Assembly (NCBI RefSeq): GCF_013201545.1 | Contig: NZ_CP053746.1 | Location: 310,001-374,000 of the forward strand | Source: Pseudomonas graminis | Lineage (GTDB): Bacteria; Pseudomonadota; Gammaproteobacteria; Pseudomonadales; Pseudomonadaceae | Length of the DNA stretch: 64,000 bases | Direction: 5' to 3' | Shown here: positions 36,904-46,111 of the stretch, piece by piece | Layout of the letters: every line of letters begins with the position of its first letter | Numbering within the stretch: position 1 is the first letter of the stretch | Notes under the pieces: model-generated | Databases searched by the model: none | What the model saw: only the letters and a program-made list of their open reading frames with translations | What the model was told of the DNA's origin: nothing | Translations under genes and position numbers: made by a program

Positions 36904-37368
36904 TTAGTGGCTGACGCGGCTGGTACCGTTGACGGTCATGATGCGGACACGCTCACCCACACGGAAGATCTCGTTTTCCTGAACTTCCTGAACATAGGCA
37001 CGCATGGTGCCGTCGTCTTCACGCACGGTGATCTCGACGCCTTGAGCACGGGTCAGGCCGCCTTCCGCTGCCGAACCCAACAGACCACCGGCGACCGCAC
37101 CGATCACGGCCGTCACGATGCTGCCGCGGCCGCCACCGATGGCGCTGCCACCCACGCCGCCAACAATGGCACCGGCGCCAGCGCCGATCGGGGTTTTGGT
37201 GCCTTCAATCTTCACCGGACGCAGCGATTCGATGGTACCCAGGCGTACGGTCTGCACCTGACGAGCTTCGTCGCGCGAGTACGAGTCGCCGGTGAGGCTT
37301 GAAGTACAGCCGCCCAGCGTCAGCGCCATGGCGGTGAACGAAGCAACCAACAGAACAGACTTACGCAT
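36904..37368 (-). CDS. slyB: Glycine-zipper outer-membrane lipoprotein SlyB
   Basis: 154 residues from ATG 37368 (E. coli SlyB has 155). The lipobox LTLGGC gives Cys21. The 2TM glycine zipper is GAGAGAIVGGVGGSAIGGG followed by TAVIGAVAGGLLGSAAEGG. The ending QGVEITVREDDGTMRAYVQEV and VGERVRI correspond to the end of SlyB. In enterobacteria SlyB belongs to the PhoP regulon and stabilises the outer membrane; the Pseudomonas role is inferred. The frame upstream to 37416 lies outside the signal sequence. Confidence 0.9.
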   Translation of the reverse strand: MRKSVLLVASFTAMALTLGGCTSSLTGDSYSRDEARQVQTVRLGTIESLRPVKIEGTKTPIGAGAGAIVGGVGGSAIGGGRGSIVTAVIGAVAGGLLGSAAEGGLTRAQGVEITVREDDGTMRAYVQEVQENEIFRVGERVRIMTVNGTSRVSH

Positions 37369-37575
37369 AACAGTATCTCCAGAGGAACAGGTAGCCATTA
37401 GACTCTGCGACGCCAATCGATGTCACGGTCCTGTACCGATAATTTACGTTTATTCAGGCGTGATACAGCAACCCGCCGACGTCTACATCAGTGGACGACG
37501 GCGCCGGGGATTGATTCAAAGAAAAGTGTGACAGAGACCCGAGGGCGACAATCAGCCAGTCCGAAACGCCAGCAA

Positions 37576-38223
37576 TCAGGGGGCCAGGCGCTCCCGCTGC
37601 CATTCACTTTCAACCAGTCGATAGTTCAGGCGGTCGTGCAGACGGCTTGGACGTCCCTGCCAGAATTCGATGCGATCCGGTACCAGACGATAACCGCCCC
37701 AGTGATCGGGACAGTCAGGCTGGGTGTCCATGAAACGCGCCTCGGTGGCTTTGAGCAAACCTTCGAGTTCTTCACGGTCGGCGATCACCCTACTTTGCGG
37801 AGAAGCCCAGGCACCCAGGCGGCTGCCGAGGGGGCGTACCTGGAAATAGGCGTCGGACTCTTCGTGGCTGACTTTGGCCACGCGGCCCTCGATGCGCACC
37901 TGACGTTCCAGCGTGGGCCAGAAGAACGTCATGGCGGCAAAAGGACGTGCGTTCAACTGCTGGCCTTTGGCGCTTTCGTAGTTCGAAAAGAACGTGAAAC
38001 CCTGGGCGTCCAGGCCTTTGAGCAGCAGGACCCGGCAATGCGGGCGGCCGTCGGCATCGACAGTCGCCAGCGTCATGGCATTGGCCTCCACCGGCGCTTG
38101 CTCGGTCTGGACCGCTTCGTTGAACCAGTGATGAAACAGTGCGAAGGGCTCTTCCGGAGCCTGGGCTTCGGTCAACCCTTCGCGGGCATAGTTACGACGC
38201 ATATCGGCCAGACGCTGGCTCAT
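37576..38223 (-). CDS. pdxH: Pyridoxamine 5'-phosphate oxidase
   Basis: 215 residues. PdxH is FMN-dependent and oxidises pyridoxine- or pyridoxamine-phosphate to pyridoxal 5'-phosphate. The N-terminal [13 protein letters not shown] region is followed by the FMN-binding strand [24 protein letters not shown]. The C-terminal family signature [13 protein letters not shown] matches the PNPOx pattern. The start could be GTG 38226 or ATG 38223; I use ATG. It is a single gene between slyB and the OmpA-like gene. Confidence 0.95.
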   Translation of the reverse strand: MSQRLADMRRNYAREGLTEAQAPEEPFALFHHWFNEAVQTEQAPVEANAMTLATVDADGRPHCRVLLLKGLDAQGFTFFSNYESAKGQQLNARPFAAMTFFWPTLERQVRIEGRVAKVSHEESDAYFQVRPLGSRLGAWASPQSRVIADREELEGLLKATEARFMDTQPDCPDHWGGYRLVPDRIEFWQGRPSRLHDRLNYRLVESEWQRERLAP

Positions 38224-38271
38224 CACTGCCTTCCTTAATCGAGATTCGTGAACAGATTCCCGATCTTAACC

Positions 38272-39378
38272 TCAGTTGCTGGCCTGAGCATCCGGGGCAG
38301 GTTTTTTAGCGGCTGCTTTCGCAGGCGCTGCCTTGGCTTTCGCCGGCGCAGCTTTCTTCACCGGCGCTTTTTTGGCCGCAGGCGCTTTGGCGGCTGAAGC
38401 CTTGGTCGCAGCGGCCTTCTTGACCGGTGCGGCCGATTTGACAGGCGCAGCCGCCTTGGTCGGTGCGGCAACCGGTGCCGGAGCCGGCGCGTTGGCAGTT
38501 TGCACGGCCAGCAAGGTTGGCGCCGGCGGCAAGTTGTACTTGGCCATCTGGGCAACCATGGTGTCTTGCGGGGTGAGGATGATTTCCACGCGGCGGTTCA
38601 ATGCGCGACCTGGCGCACTGTCGCTGGCTGCACGGGGCATGTCGGCGCCCATGCCACGCAGGCTCAGGCGGTTACGCTGCAGGCCGCTGAGGCGAAAAAT
38701 CGCCGCGACCGATTGTGCGCGCTGCTGGCTGATCTTGAGATCGGCGTCGCCGGCGACATCACCGTGACCCAACACCAGAACAGCGGCGCGCGGATCGACT
38801 TCAACAATCTTGGCCATGCGGCTGATCGGGCCGAGGTTGGTCGGCAGGAGCATTTCAGGACGTTTCGGATTGAAAGTACTGTCGACCGGCGCGGTCACCA
38901 CGAGGATGTCGTCACGGCGCTCAAGCTGGAACTGGCTGTCCTTGATCGCTTCGCGGACTTTCGGCTCATTCAGATCCAGCCAGGCTTGGGTCACTTTAGG
39001 GTCGACTTTGGGAACAGCTGGCGCTGCGTCTTTTTTGGCTTCGGTCGCACCGAACGGCCACCACCATTTGTTGGCGTCGCCGGCCTGAGCAACGGCCGGG
39101 GCCGCAGCCGGTTGAGTGGCGGCAACTTCCGGTTTCTTCTCGGTCTCGCCGTGGTCAGAACCAAACGGCCAGTACCAGCGCGTGCCGGTCTCGGCCTGGG
39201 CTTTTGCCACTTGCGCGGCCGCCGGGCCTGGCGCCGGGGTTGCCGGAGCGGCATCGGCGCCTTTGCCTGAGCCGAACGACCACCAGTGGTCATTGCTGGC
39301 CGATGGGTCCTGAGGGGTTTGCGCACAGCCGGTGACGGCGAGGCAGATGGCGAATGCGAGGCTTTTGTTAGCTGACAT
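38272..39378 (-). CDS. OmpA-family lipoprotein with W-W-P-F-G repeats and an Ala/Lys/Pro tail
   Basis: 368 residues. A signal peptide ends in the lipobox AVTGC (Cys18), then comes a low-complexity region with three copies of an aromatic W-W-x-F-G element (HWWSFG at 31-36, RWYWPFG at 67-73, KWWWPFG at 104-110) spaced about 36 residues apart. The OmpA-like peptidoglycan-binding domain lies about residues 170-270 (ILVLGHGDVAGDADLKISQQRAQSV, ALNRRVEIIL). The last ~72 residues (297-368) are Ala/Lys/Pro with K-A-A-P-type repeats, like histone H1 or AlgP tails. The frame to 39435 extends in front of the signal peptide and is unlikely. Function unknown. Confidence 0.85.
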   Translation of the reverse strand: MSANKSLAFAICLAVTGCAQTPQDPSASNDHWWSFGSGKGADAAPATPAPGPAAAQVAKAQAETGTRWYWPFGSDHGETEKKPEVAATQPAAAPAVAQAGDANKWWWPFGATEAKKDAAPAVPKVDPKVTQAWLDLNEPKVREAIKDSQFQLERRDDILVVTAPVDSTFNPKRPEMLLPTNLGPISRMAKIVEVDPRAAVLVLGHGDVAGDADLKISQQRAQSVAAIFRLSGLQRNRLSLRGMGADMPRAASDSAPGRALNRRVEIILTPQDTMVAQMAKYNLPPAPTLLAVQTANAPAPAPVAAPTKAAAPVKSAAPVKKAAATKASAAKAPAAKKAPVKKAAPAKAKAAPAKAAAKKPAPDAQASN

Positions 39379-39528
39379 GGGTGACCCACATGAATAATTG
39401 ATCAGAAAATGAACGAAGCAGCGCTCATATAACACGCATAAAGACCGATTTGGAAAAAGAAACCGCCCTACGGTTCCGTTATCGATCTTTAACTGACAGT
39501 CGGTAGAACAAGCACTTAACGGTGATAC

Positions 39529-40677
39529 TTATTGCAAACACTCACCAAGCTCGCGCACGAGACGCTGAGCGCGCGGGTCCATCAGCACGTAAGGACCGAG
39601 GGTATTCGTTACGAAACCGAACGCGACATCGCGCTCGGGATCGGCGAAACCTACCGAGCCGCCTGCGCCAGGATGGCCGAACGACTTGGCACCCAGGCCA
39701 AATGTTGCGTTAGGCACCGCGGGTTGATCGAGCATGCAGCCCAGACCGAAGCGCGTCTGGGTGAGCAGCGTCTTGTCCTGGCCGATGCTGTGCTCGCGGG
39801 TGAGCTCGTTGAGCAAGTCGCCGTCCAGCAGGCTGCCATCCAGCAAGCCGCTGTAGAAACCGGCCAGACTGCGTGCGTTGCCATGGCCATTGGCGGCAGG
39901 TTGCTGCATGCGCCGCCATTCCGGCTTGTTGGTGCTGGTCATGATCGACGGCGGGTTGGTGAACGCCCTGGCGGTCATGGAAGCGGGTTCGCGCATCGTG
40001 GTCTGCAGCAGCCGCTGTGCGGACTCGTCGCCGGTATTGCCCTTGCCTCTGGCGATGTGGGCGACGCGGTGAAACTCTTCATCAGCGAGACCGACATGGA
40101 AATCCAGGCCCAATGGCCGTGAAATACGCGCCGCAATGGATTCGCCCGGGCCACGCCCGTCGGCACGCCGAATCATCTCGCCCACCAGCCAGCCGTAGGT
40201 GATGGCGGCATAGCCGTGGCCCTGCCCCGGCGTCCACCAGGGCTCCTCGGCAGCCAACACACTTGTCATGGTCTGCCAGTCGTAAAGCGCTTCGGCCGGC
40301 AATATTTCACGGATCGCCGGGAGCCCGGCCTGATGACACAGCAACTGGCGCAGCGTGACGGACTGTTTGCCGTTGGCCGCAAACTCAGGCCAGAGACGGG
40401 CGACAGGCTCATCCAGATTCAGCTTGCCCTCGCCCACCAACTGCAAGGCCGTGACCGCCGTAAAAGTCTTGGTGCAGGAGAAGAGATTGGCAATGGTGTC
40501 GCTGTGCCAGACTTCGCTGCCATCCTTGTCTGCCGTGCCCGCCCACAGATCCAGCACCGTCTCGCCGCCAACCTGCACGCACAGCGCTGCGCCACGCTCC
40601 TGCGGATCGTCGAACAGCGCGGCGAACGCCTCGCGTACGGCCTCAAACTGAAGCTCGAAATGGCCTTGAATCTGCAC
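39529..40677 (-). CDS. Serine hydrolase of the class C beta-lactamase/esterase family
   Basis: 382 residues if it begins at GTG 40677, which has a CGGAGAG ribosome-binding site; the frame goes on to 40716. The catalytic Ser-x-x-Lys is FSCTK (Ser in CTKTFTAVTALQ context) and the Tyr motif is likely YAAITYGWLVGE. Other recognisable parts are ALCVQVGGETVLDLWAGTAD near the start and GHPGAGGSVGFADPERDVAFGFVTN near the end. The family hydrolyses esters or D-aminoacyl amides; there is no signal peptide, so it is cytoplasmic. It lies 75 bases downstream of the glycoside hydrolase gene and may be co-transcribed. Confidence 0.83.
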   Translation of the reverse strand: MQIQGHFELQFEAVREAFAALFDDPQERGAALCVQVGGETVLDLWAGTADKDGSEVWHSDTIANLFSCTKTFTAVTALQLVGEGKLNLDEPVARLWPEFAANGKQSVTLRQLLCHQAGLPAIREILPAEALYDWQTMTSVLAAEEPWWTPGQGHGYAAITYGWLVGEMIRRADGRGPGESIAARISRPLGLDFHVGLADEEFHRVAHIARGKGNTGDESAQRLLQTTMREPASMTARAFTNPPSIMTSTNKPEWRRMQQPAANGHGNARSLAGFYSGLLDGSLLDGDLLNELTREHSIGQDKTLLTQTRFGLGCMLDQPAVPNATFGLGAKSFGHPGAGGSVGFADPERDVAFGFVTNTLGPYVLMDPRAQRLVRELGECLQ

Positions 40678-40751
40678 GGTCTGGCTCTCCGGTCGGGCTG
40701 CAAAAATGGCGAACATTGTTCCAGCGAATGATCGCTTTGGGAACCGCCCGG

Positions 40752-43106
40752 TTAAGGGCGCTTGGCGATCACATCCACGACCTGTCCATTGGCCTTGCGC
40801 ACTGCCTCAACGAAGCCCTGGTACGGTACGTCGGTGATGCCCACCAGCCCGAGATGGCCGTTTTCGCCGTCGAGCAAGCGGCCCGTGACAGGCTGATCCA
40901 GGTACTGGAACCAGTGCACGCCGACGATGGAGGGCTCGGCCAGCGCGCTTTTCAGGAAATTGGCGTAAGCCGGCCCACGATCTTCCTCCCGCGGCACTTC
41001 GAGCACTCCGCCCCAGAACGGCCCGCGATCGCGGGAGCCGAAATGAAACTCGGTGACCATCACAGGCTTGTCGAGCACGCGCAGTTTCGCGAAGTCCACG
41101 CCGTCCTGGGGTTTGAGGGTGTAAGAGTTGAAGCTCAGCACGTCGCAGAACTTGGCGCAGGCTTCAACCGCTTCGGGGCTGGTGACGCCAAAGCGGCCAC
41201 CGAGCAGCAGATGGTTCGGCGCATGCCACTTGAGCGCGTCGGAAATGGTCTTGAAATAGGTCTCGGCGAACACACGCTGGAAATACCGGAAGTCGTTTTC
41301 GATCTCCGGGTGCTCTGCGCTCGGCAGCGGCGGCTCGAAGCCCGGGTCCTCCATCAACTCCCAGGCCGATAGATTGATGCCCCACGCTTTGGACAGCCCT
41401 TCTTCATTGCGGTACTTGTCGCGCAACTGCTTGAGGAACGCGCGCTTGGCCGGCACATCGGTGGTCAACTTCAGGGTGCCGTAGGCCAATGCGTAGCGGT
41501 CCTTGGGATCATTGCCCGGCGCAGCCCAGGCCAGTTCGTTATCGGCGAAGTAGCCGATCAGATACGGGTCATCGCGATGATCGCGCGCAGCGATGGCGAC
41601 GGCCCGCTCGGTGGCCATGGCGAAGCGCGGATCGAATGGGTCCGGCATGCCGCCCCACCAGTCCAGGCCGGTGCTGATGCTCACGTAGTCGCCAACAATG
41701 GACAGCGGCAGTGTGTAGGGCACGCGTTCCTTCTTGCTGCTTTCGAGGTTTTGCAGCGCGGGCTCGCTCCAGTTGCCCACGGTGTTGAAACCCCAGGCCT
41801 GCAAGCGTTGCAGGGTGTGGTCGACCCAGCGTTTGCTGTCCACGATCACCGGTTTGCATTCAACGGCAGGCGCAGGCGTGGCGGTTTTTTCGGGCTGAGG
41901 CGCTGGTGCAGTCTGCGCGGCAGCGCTGTCGGCAGTGGAGGCGTTCGCGGCTGTGCCCGCGTCTTCGTCGTCGGCCGGATCGGCAGGCTTTGAGACTTCC
42001 ACGCACTTCGGCACACCGTACGTGCGCTGCAGGTTGGCCCCATAGAAATCGAACCAGCGGCCCTGATCGAACTGCCGGTTGCGGTTGGCGCCCGTCTCGC
42101 GGTTGTCGTCGCCCTTGCCATAGAACGCGGCGAGCGGATCGTCGCTGCCAGGGAGGCCGGTGAACATGGCTTCGCGGCCTTCGACGTAGGTCTGGCTGTC
42201 GTCCGCGGAGACGGCGTTTACCCCCAGCGAGTAAAAAGGGTGGCCTTCCGGCGTCACCAAGTACCAGCGATCATCGCGCTTTTCGGTGCGGAAAAAGCCC
42301 TTCGCTTCGAATGACGGGCCGCTCAGCAAGCCGCCGTATTTGTCGTGGGCCGGACGGTCTTTCAGCCAGGTTTGCAACTGTTGCTGCTCCTTGGCGGCCA
42401 GCGCTTTGAGCTGATCGTCGCTGGTGACCTTCTCCGGCCACTTGCCCCGGGTGAACTGACCGTAGCCGTCGACCAGGTTGCTGAAGGCCGCGGTTTGCAG
42501 CGCGTCGCCCTCTTGCACGCCGAACTTCTCGATCAGGACGGACTGCGCCACATTGGGTTGAGACATCGACACGGTGACCGATGAAACCTCGGCGCTGTTC
42601 AGCTCACCCTCGGTGTTCGCCAGCAACACGCGCTGCCCTTCGTACATCCACGGCATGGGTGGGCCGGCGCGCATGCCCTGGCTCAGTGGCGAGCTGGCCT
42701 TGAGCGGCAGCACCAGGGTTTGTGCCGGTCCGGCCGGCAGGTCGATGCGGCTGGTGAGGATTTTGCCGTCGCGACTTTCGATCTGCACGTACACCGTCAA
42801 CGCCCAATCCATCGCGCTTTGCAGGCGCAAGGTCATGGCGCTGTCGTGGCTCCAGTCCCAGACGCCGGTCTGCGGGGTCAACTGCAGGCTGGGCTTGGCG
42901 ACCGGATTGAACACCACCCTGCGCAGCACTTCGCCTTCGGCAGTCTGTTCGGCGTTGGACTGGGGAAAACCGGCATCCTGGGTCGTGACCTTCACCACGT
43001 CGGCGGGCCGGACGAAATTGAACAGCGTTTGCTGCACATCAGGCGCGGCGTGGGCCATACCGGCGCACAGCGTGGCAAGGAGGGCGGACAGTGAACGGCG
43101 AATCAT
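40752..43106 (-). CDS. Exported glycoside hydrolase, agarase-like (GH50/GH42-type)
   Basis: 784 residues from ATG 43106 with a signal peptide (SALLATLCAGMAHA, cleavage near residue 21). The N-terminal half is beta-sandwich-like. The catalytic TIM barrel has LIGYFADNELAWAAPG, an acid-base Glu candidate, and VMVTEFHFGSRDRGPFWGG, a nucleophile Glu candidate. An insertion (about residues 375-430) is rich in Ala/Pro/Asp/Glu. The resemblance is to beta-agarase-type enzymes, but the substrate of soil Pseudomonas homologs is not known to me. It sits between the serine hydrolase and dinG. Confidence 0.78.
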   Translation of the reverse strand: MIRRSLSALLATLCAGMAHAAPDVQQTLFNFVRPADVVKVTTQDAGFPQSNAEQTAEGEVLRRVVFNPVAKPSLQLTPQTGVWDWSHDSAMTLRLQSAMDWALTVYVQIESRDGKILTSRIDLPAGPAQTLVLPLKASSPLSQGMRAGPPMPWMYEGQRVLLANTEGELNSAEVSSVTVSMSQPNVAQSVLIEKFGVQEGDALQTAAFSNLVDGYGQFTRGKWPEKVTSDDQLKALAAKEQQQLQTWLKDRPAHDKYGGLLSGPSFEAKGFFRTEKRDDRWYLVTPEGHPFYSLGVNAVSADDSQTYVEGREAMFTGLPGSDDPLAAFYGKGDDNRETGANRNRQFDQGRWFDFYGANLQRTYGVPKCVEVSKPADPADDEDAGTAANASTADSAAAQTAPAPQPEKTATPAPAVECKPVIVDSKRWVDHTLQRLQAWGFNTVGNWSEPALQNLESSKKERVPYTLPLSIVGDYVSISTGLDWWGGMPDPFDPRFAMATERAVAIAARDHRDDPYLIGYFADNELAWAAPGNDPKDRYALAYGTLKLTTDVPAKRAFLKQLRDKYRNEEGLSKAWGINLSAWELMEDPGFEPPLPSAEHPEIENDFRYFQRVFAETYFKTISDALKWHAPNHLLLGGRFGVTSPEAVEACAKFCDVLSFNSYTLKPQDGVDFAKLRVLDKPVMVTEFHFGSRDRGPFWGGVLEVPREEDRGPAYANFLKSALAEPSIVGVHWFQYLDQPVTGRLLDGENGHLGLVGITDVPYQGFVEAVRKANGQVVDVIAKRP

Positions 43107-43217
43107 GTGATCTGAAGCTCCTTGATCATCTGAGGCCCGGAGCACGACGAGGTTGCGCGCATCCGGGCGGACCGAGTGTTAAGACCCGGTCAACCGTGTT
43201 TCATTTGCAACACGGAT

Positions 43218-45362
43218 TCAGGAAATTTCGCGCCGGAATGGCGGCAGTGCGTTGAGGATGGCTTTGCCATAGCGCTGGGTCACGACCCGGCGATCCAACA
43301 GCGTGATGATGCCGCGGTCCTGCTCGGTGCGCAGCAGACGACCGCAGGCCTGGATCAGGCGCAACGAGGCGTCGGGAACGGCGATTTCCATGAACGGATT
43401 ACCGCCTCGCGCTTCGATCCATTCGGCCAGTGCGGCTTCGACCGGATCATCCGGCACGGCGAAAGGAATCTTGGCGATGACAACGTGCTCGCAATACGCA
43501 CCCGGAAGATCGACCCCTTCAGCGAAGCTGGCCAGCCCGAACAGAACGCTTTCATCGCCACCGTCGACCCGCGCCTTGTGCTTGTTGAGGGTTTCCTGTT
43601 TCGACAGGTTGCCCTGGATGAACACCCGCTTGCGCCAGTCACGTTCCAGCCCGTCGAACACTTCCTGCATCTGTTTGCGGGACGAGAACAGCACCAGCGT
43701 GCCTTTGGAGCCTTCGACCAGATTTGGGAGTTCACGGATGATGGCGGCCGTGTGTTCGGCCGCGTTGCGAGGGTCGGCTTTGAGGTCCGGCACGCGCAAC
43801 ACGCCCGCGTCAGCATGGTGAAACGGACTCGGCACCACGGCGGTAACAGCATCTTTCGGCAGCCCGGCGCGCATGCGGAAGCGGTCGAATTTGCCCAGCG
43901 CGGTCAACGTAGCCGAGGTCACCAGCGCGCCGTAAGCGACGTTCCACAGGTTGCGGCGTAGCATTTCGGCGGCGAGGATCGGGCTGGCGTTGACCTCGAT
44001 GTCGAACAGCGAGCCGCTGTCGGCCAGGGTCAACCAGCGCGCCATGGGCGGGCTGTTTTCCGGATCTTCTGCGGTGAAAGCGGTCCACAATTCCCAGTTA
44101 CCGTGGGCGCGGGCCAGCAAGCTGCCGAACAACGGATACCACTCTTCCGCCTGATGGCTGGCGATGCCGATGTTGACCTCGCCATCCATGCCTTCTTTAA
44201 GCAGCTCGGTCAGGCGCGTGAACAGATCGTCGAGCCGGGCGAAGCCTTTTTTCAGCTCAATGCCCATCTCGCGCATGTGTTCGGGGACCACACCGCCGAC
44301 GAAGCGATGGCGCGGACGCTCGCGGCCTTCCATGTCTTCGCCTTGCTTGAAATCGGCAAGCTGCTCGCACGCCGTGAACATGAATTGCTGCTGGGTTTTG
44401 ATCTCCCGTGCCAGCTCGGGCACCTGCTCGATCAACTTGCCCAGATCGCCCGGCAGCGGGTGCTGGGCGAGCAATTTGGTGAGGTTCTTGGCGGTTTGCT
44501 CCAGCCAGTCGGCAGTGGAGCGCAGGCGACTGAAATGGGCGAAGTGGCCGATCGCCTTGTCTGGCAGGTGGTGGCCTTCGTCGAACACGTACAGGGTGTC
44601 GCGGGGATCGGGCAGGACCGCACCGCCGCCCAGCGCCAGATCAGCGAGGACCATGTCGTGGTTGGTGACGATGACGTCGACTTTGCCCATGCCCTCGCGG
44701 GCCTTGTAGAAGGCACACTGCTGAAAGTTCGGGCAATGGCGGTTGGTGCACTGGCTGTGATCGGTGGTCAGGCGCGCCCAGTCCTGATCGGCCAGCTCCT
44801 GGGGCCAGCTGTCGCGGTCGCCGTCCCATTTGTTACCGGCAAGCTTTTCGATCATGGTGGTAAAAAGCTTCTGGCTGGCCTCATCCACTTCGATCTTGAA
44901 GCCTTCTTCTTCGAACAGCTGCGCGGTCGCGCTCTGGGCGTCGCCTTCCTGCAGCAGCATGTCGAGTTTGGACAGGCACATGTAGCGGCCGCGGCCCTTG
45001 GCCAGCGCGAACGTGAAATTCAAGCCGCTGTTGCGCATCAGGTCGGGCAGGTCTTTGTAGACGATCTGCTCCTGCAGAGCGACGGTCGCTGTCGCGATGA
45101 CCAGGCGCTTGCCGGCGGCCTTGGCGGTCGGAATGGCTGCGATGGCGTAGGCGACGGTTTTGCCGGTGCCCGTCCCCGCCTCGACCGCCACCACAGCGGG
45201 ATCACCCGAACGGCGGCCTTCTTCGTCGGTATCGACGTCGCCCAGCACCTTCGCCACTTCAGCGATCATCAGGCGCTGGCCGTAACGAGGCTTGAGGCTC
45301 TTGGCTTCGAGGAAACGCGAGTAGGCGCCCTGAATCTGGGATTTGAGTTCGGTGCTGATCAT
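43218..45362 (-). CDS. dinG: ATP-dependent DNA helicase DinG
   Basis: 714 residues. DinG is an iron-sulfur, 5'-3' superfamily-2 helicase that removes R-loops and helps replication. Walker A is VEAGTGTGKT, and the DEAH-type box is VFDEGHHLPD. Cysteines for the 4Fe-4S cluster are visible in RYMCLSK and CTNRHCPNFQQCAFYKA. The C-terminal helicase half has ASFAEGVDLPG, PFAVPDDP and QACGRLLRTEQDRG. The start ATG 45362 is divergent from the CopD-like gene. Confidence 0.93.
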   Translation of the reverse strand: MISTELKSQIQGAYSRFLEAKSLKPRYGQRLMIAEVAKVLGDVDTDEEGRRSGDPAVVAVEAGTGTGKTVAYAIAAIPTAKAAGKRLVIATATVALQEQIVYKDLPDLMRNSGLNFTFALAKGRGRYMCLSKLDMLLQEGDAQSATAQLFEEEGFKIEVDEASQKLFTTMIEKLAGNKWDGDRDSWPQELADQDWARLTTDHSQCTNRHCPNFQQCAFYKAREGMGKVDVIVTNHDMVLADLALGGGAVLPDPRDTLYVFDEGHHLPDKAIGHFAHFSRLRSTADWLEQTAKNLTKLLAQHPLPGDLGKLIEQVPELAREIKTQQQFMFTACEQLADFKQGEDMEGRERPRHRFVGGVVPEHMREMGIELKKGFARLDDLFTRLTELLKEGMDGEVNIGIASHQAEEWYPLFGSLLARAHGNWELWTAFTAEDPENSPPMARWLTLADSGSLFDIEVNASPILAAEMLRRNLWNVAYGALVTSATLTALGKFDRFRMRAGLPKDAVTAVVPSPFHHADAGVLRVPDLKADPRNAAEHTAAIIRELPNLVEGSKGTLVLFSSRKQMQEVFDGLERDWRKRVFIQGNLSKQETLNKHKARVDGGDESVLFGLASFAEGVDLPGAYCEHVVIAKIPFAVPDDPVEAALAEWIEARGGNPFMEIAVPDASLRLIQACGRLLRTEQDRGIITLLDRRVVTQRYGKAILNALPPFRREIS

Positions 45363-45489
45363 GGGCTGGGTCGTTGGCTCGGCGTCACGGGTGCTGAATG
45401 AAAACGAAAACCGCTGGATATATCTTCAGTAGTCGCAGCGGGCGGCTATCATACCGCGCTAATTCTTTCTGCGCAGATCGGAGTTCTCG

Positions 45490-45954
45490 ATGTCACCTGT
45501 AGCCTTTGTCTACGCCTTGCATGTGCTGGCAGCGATTGTGTGGGTAGGAGGTATGTTTTTCGCCTGGATGATTCTTCGACCGGCGGTCATCGCCGCCCTT
45601 GAGGGCCCGGCCCGGTTGAAGCTGTGGCTGCAGGTGCTGCCGCGTTTCTTCGTCTGGGTCTGGTGCGCGGTGATCATGCTGCCGGTGACTGGCATTGGCA
45701 TGATCAATATCAACTTCAGCGGTTTCCAGACTGCGCCCCGTTATGTGCAAGTAATGATGGGGCTGTATGTGGTGATGGTGGCGTTGTTTCTGCGGGTTTC
45801 GACGTTGAACCTGCCGCAATTGCGCAAGGCTGTGCTTGCCGAGCAATGGGCTGAGGGCGCTGCGGCGCTGGGTGGAATGCGGCGTCTGGTGGGGATCAAT
45901 CTGATGGTTGGGGTGGCCGTTGTGGCAATCGCTGCCATCAGGCCCATGTTTTAG
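45490..45954 (+). CDS. CopD-like four-helix membrane protein
   Basis: 154 residues with four membrane segments: FVYALHVLAAIVWVGGMFFAWMI, WCAVIMLPVTGIGMI, VMMGLYVVMVALFLRV and GINLMVGVAVVAIAAIRPMF. The first helix has the H-x-L-A-A-x-x-W-V-G-G pattern of CopD/DUF2269-like membrane proteins; the family is often linked to copper or haem handling. The role is not proven here. The ribosome-binding site is TCGGAG. Divergent from dinG. Confidence 0.75.
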   Translation: MSPVAFVYALHVLAAIVWVGGMFFAWMILRPAVIAALEGPARLKLWLQVLPRFFVWVWCAVIMLPVTGIGMININFSGFQTAPRYVQVMMGLYVVMVALFLRVSTLNLPQLRKAVLAEQWAEGAAALGGMRRLVGINLMVGVAVVAIAAIRPMF

Positions 45955-45958
45955 AGGT

Positions 45959-46044
45959 GGGCAAGCGCTGCTCGCGAAAAGGCGGTCCACCCGCTGGATA
46001 TCCGGCGGTTAAGAGGCCGTCTTCGTGAGCAAACTCACTCCCAC
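45959..46044. repeat. Type-1 REP pair, one side decayed
   Basis: CTTCGTGAGCAAACTCACTCCCAC (46021-46044) is clear; the partner near 45959-45979 (GCTGCTCGCGAAAA) is a remnant. Convergent gene ends lie on both sides. Confidence 0.65.
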
Positions 46045-46111
46045 ATCAACCGTGTCGGCTCCACGCAAGAGAGCCGTCTGGACGGTAAATAACCCCTGTG
46101 GGTTGTCGGGC

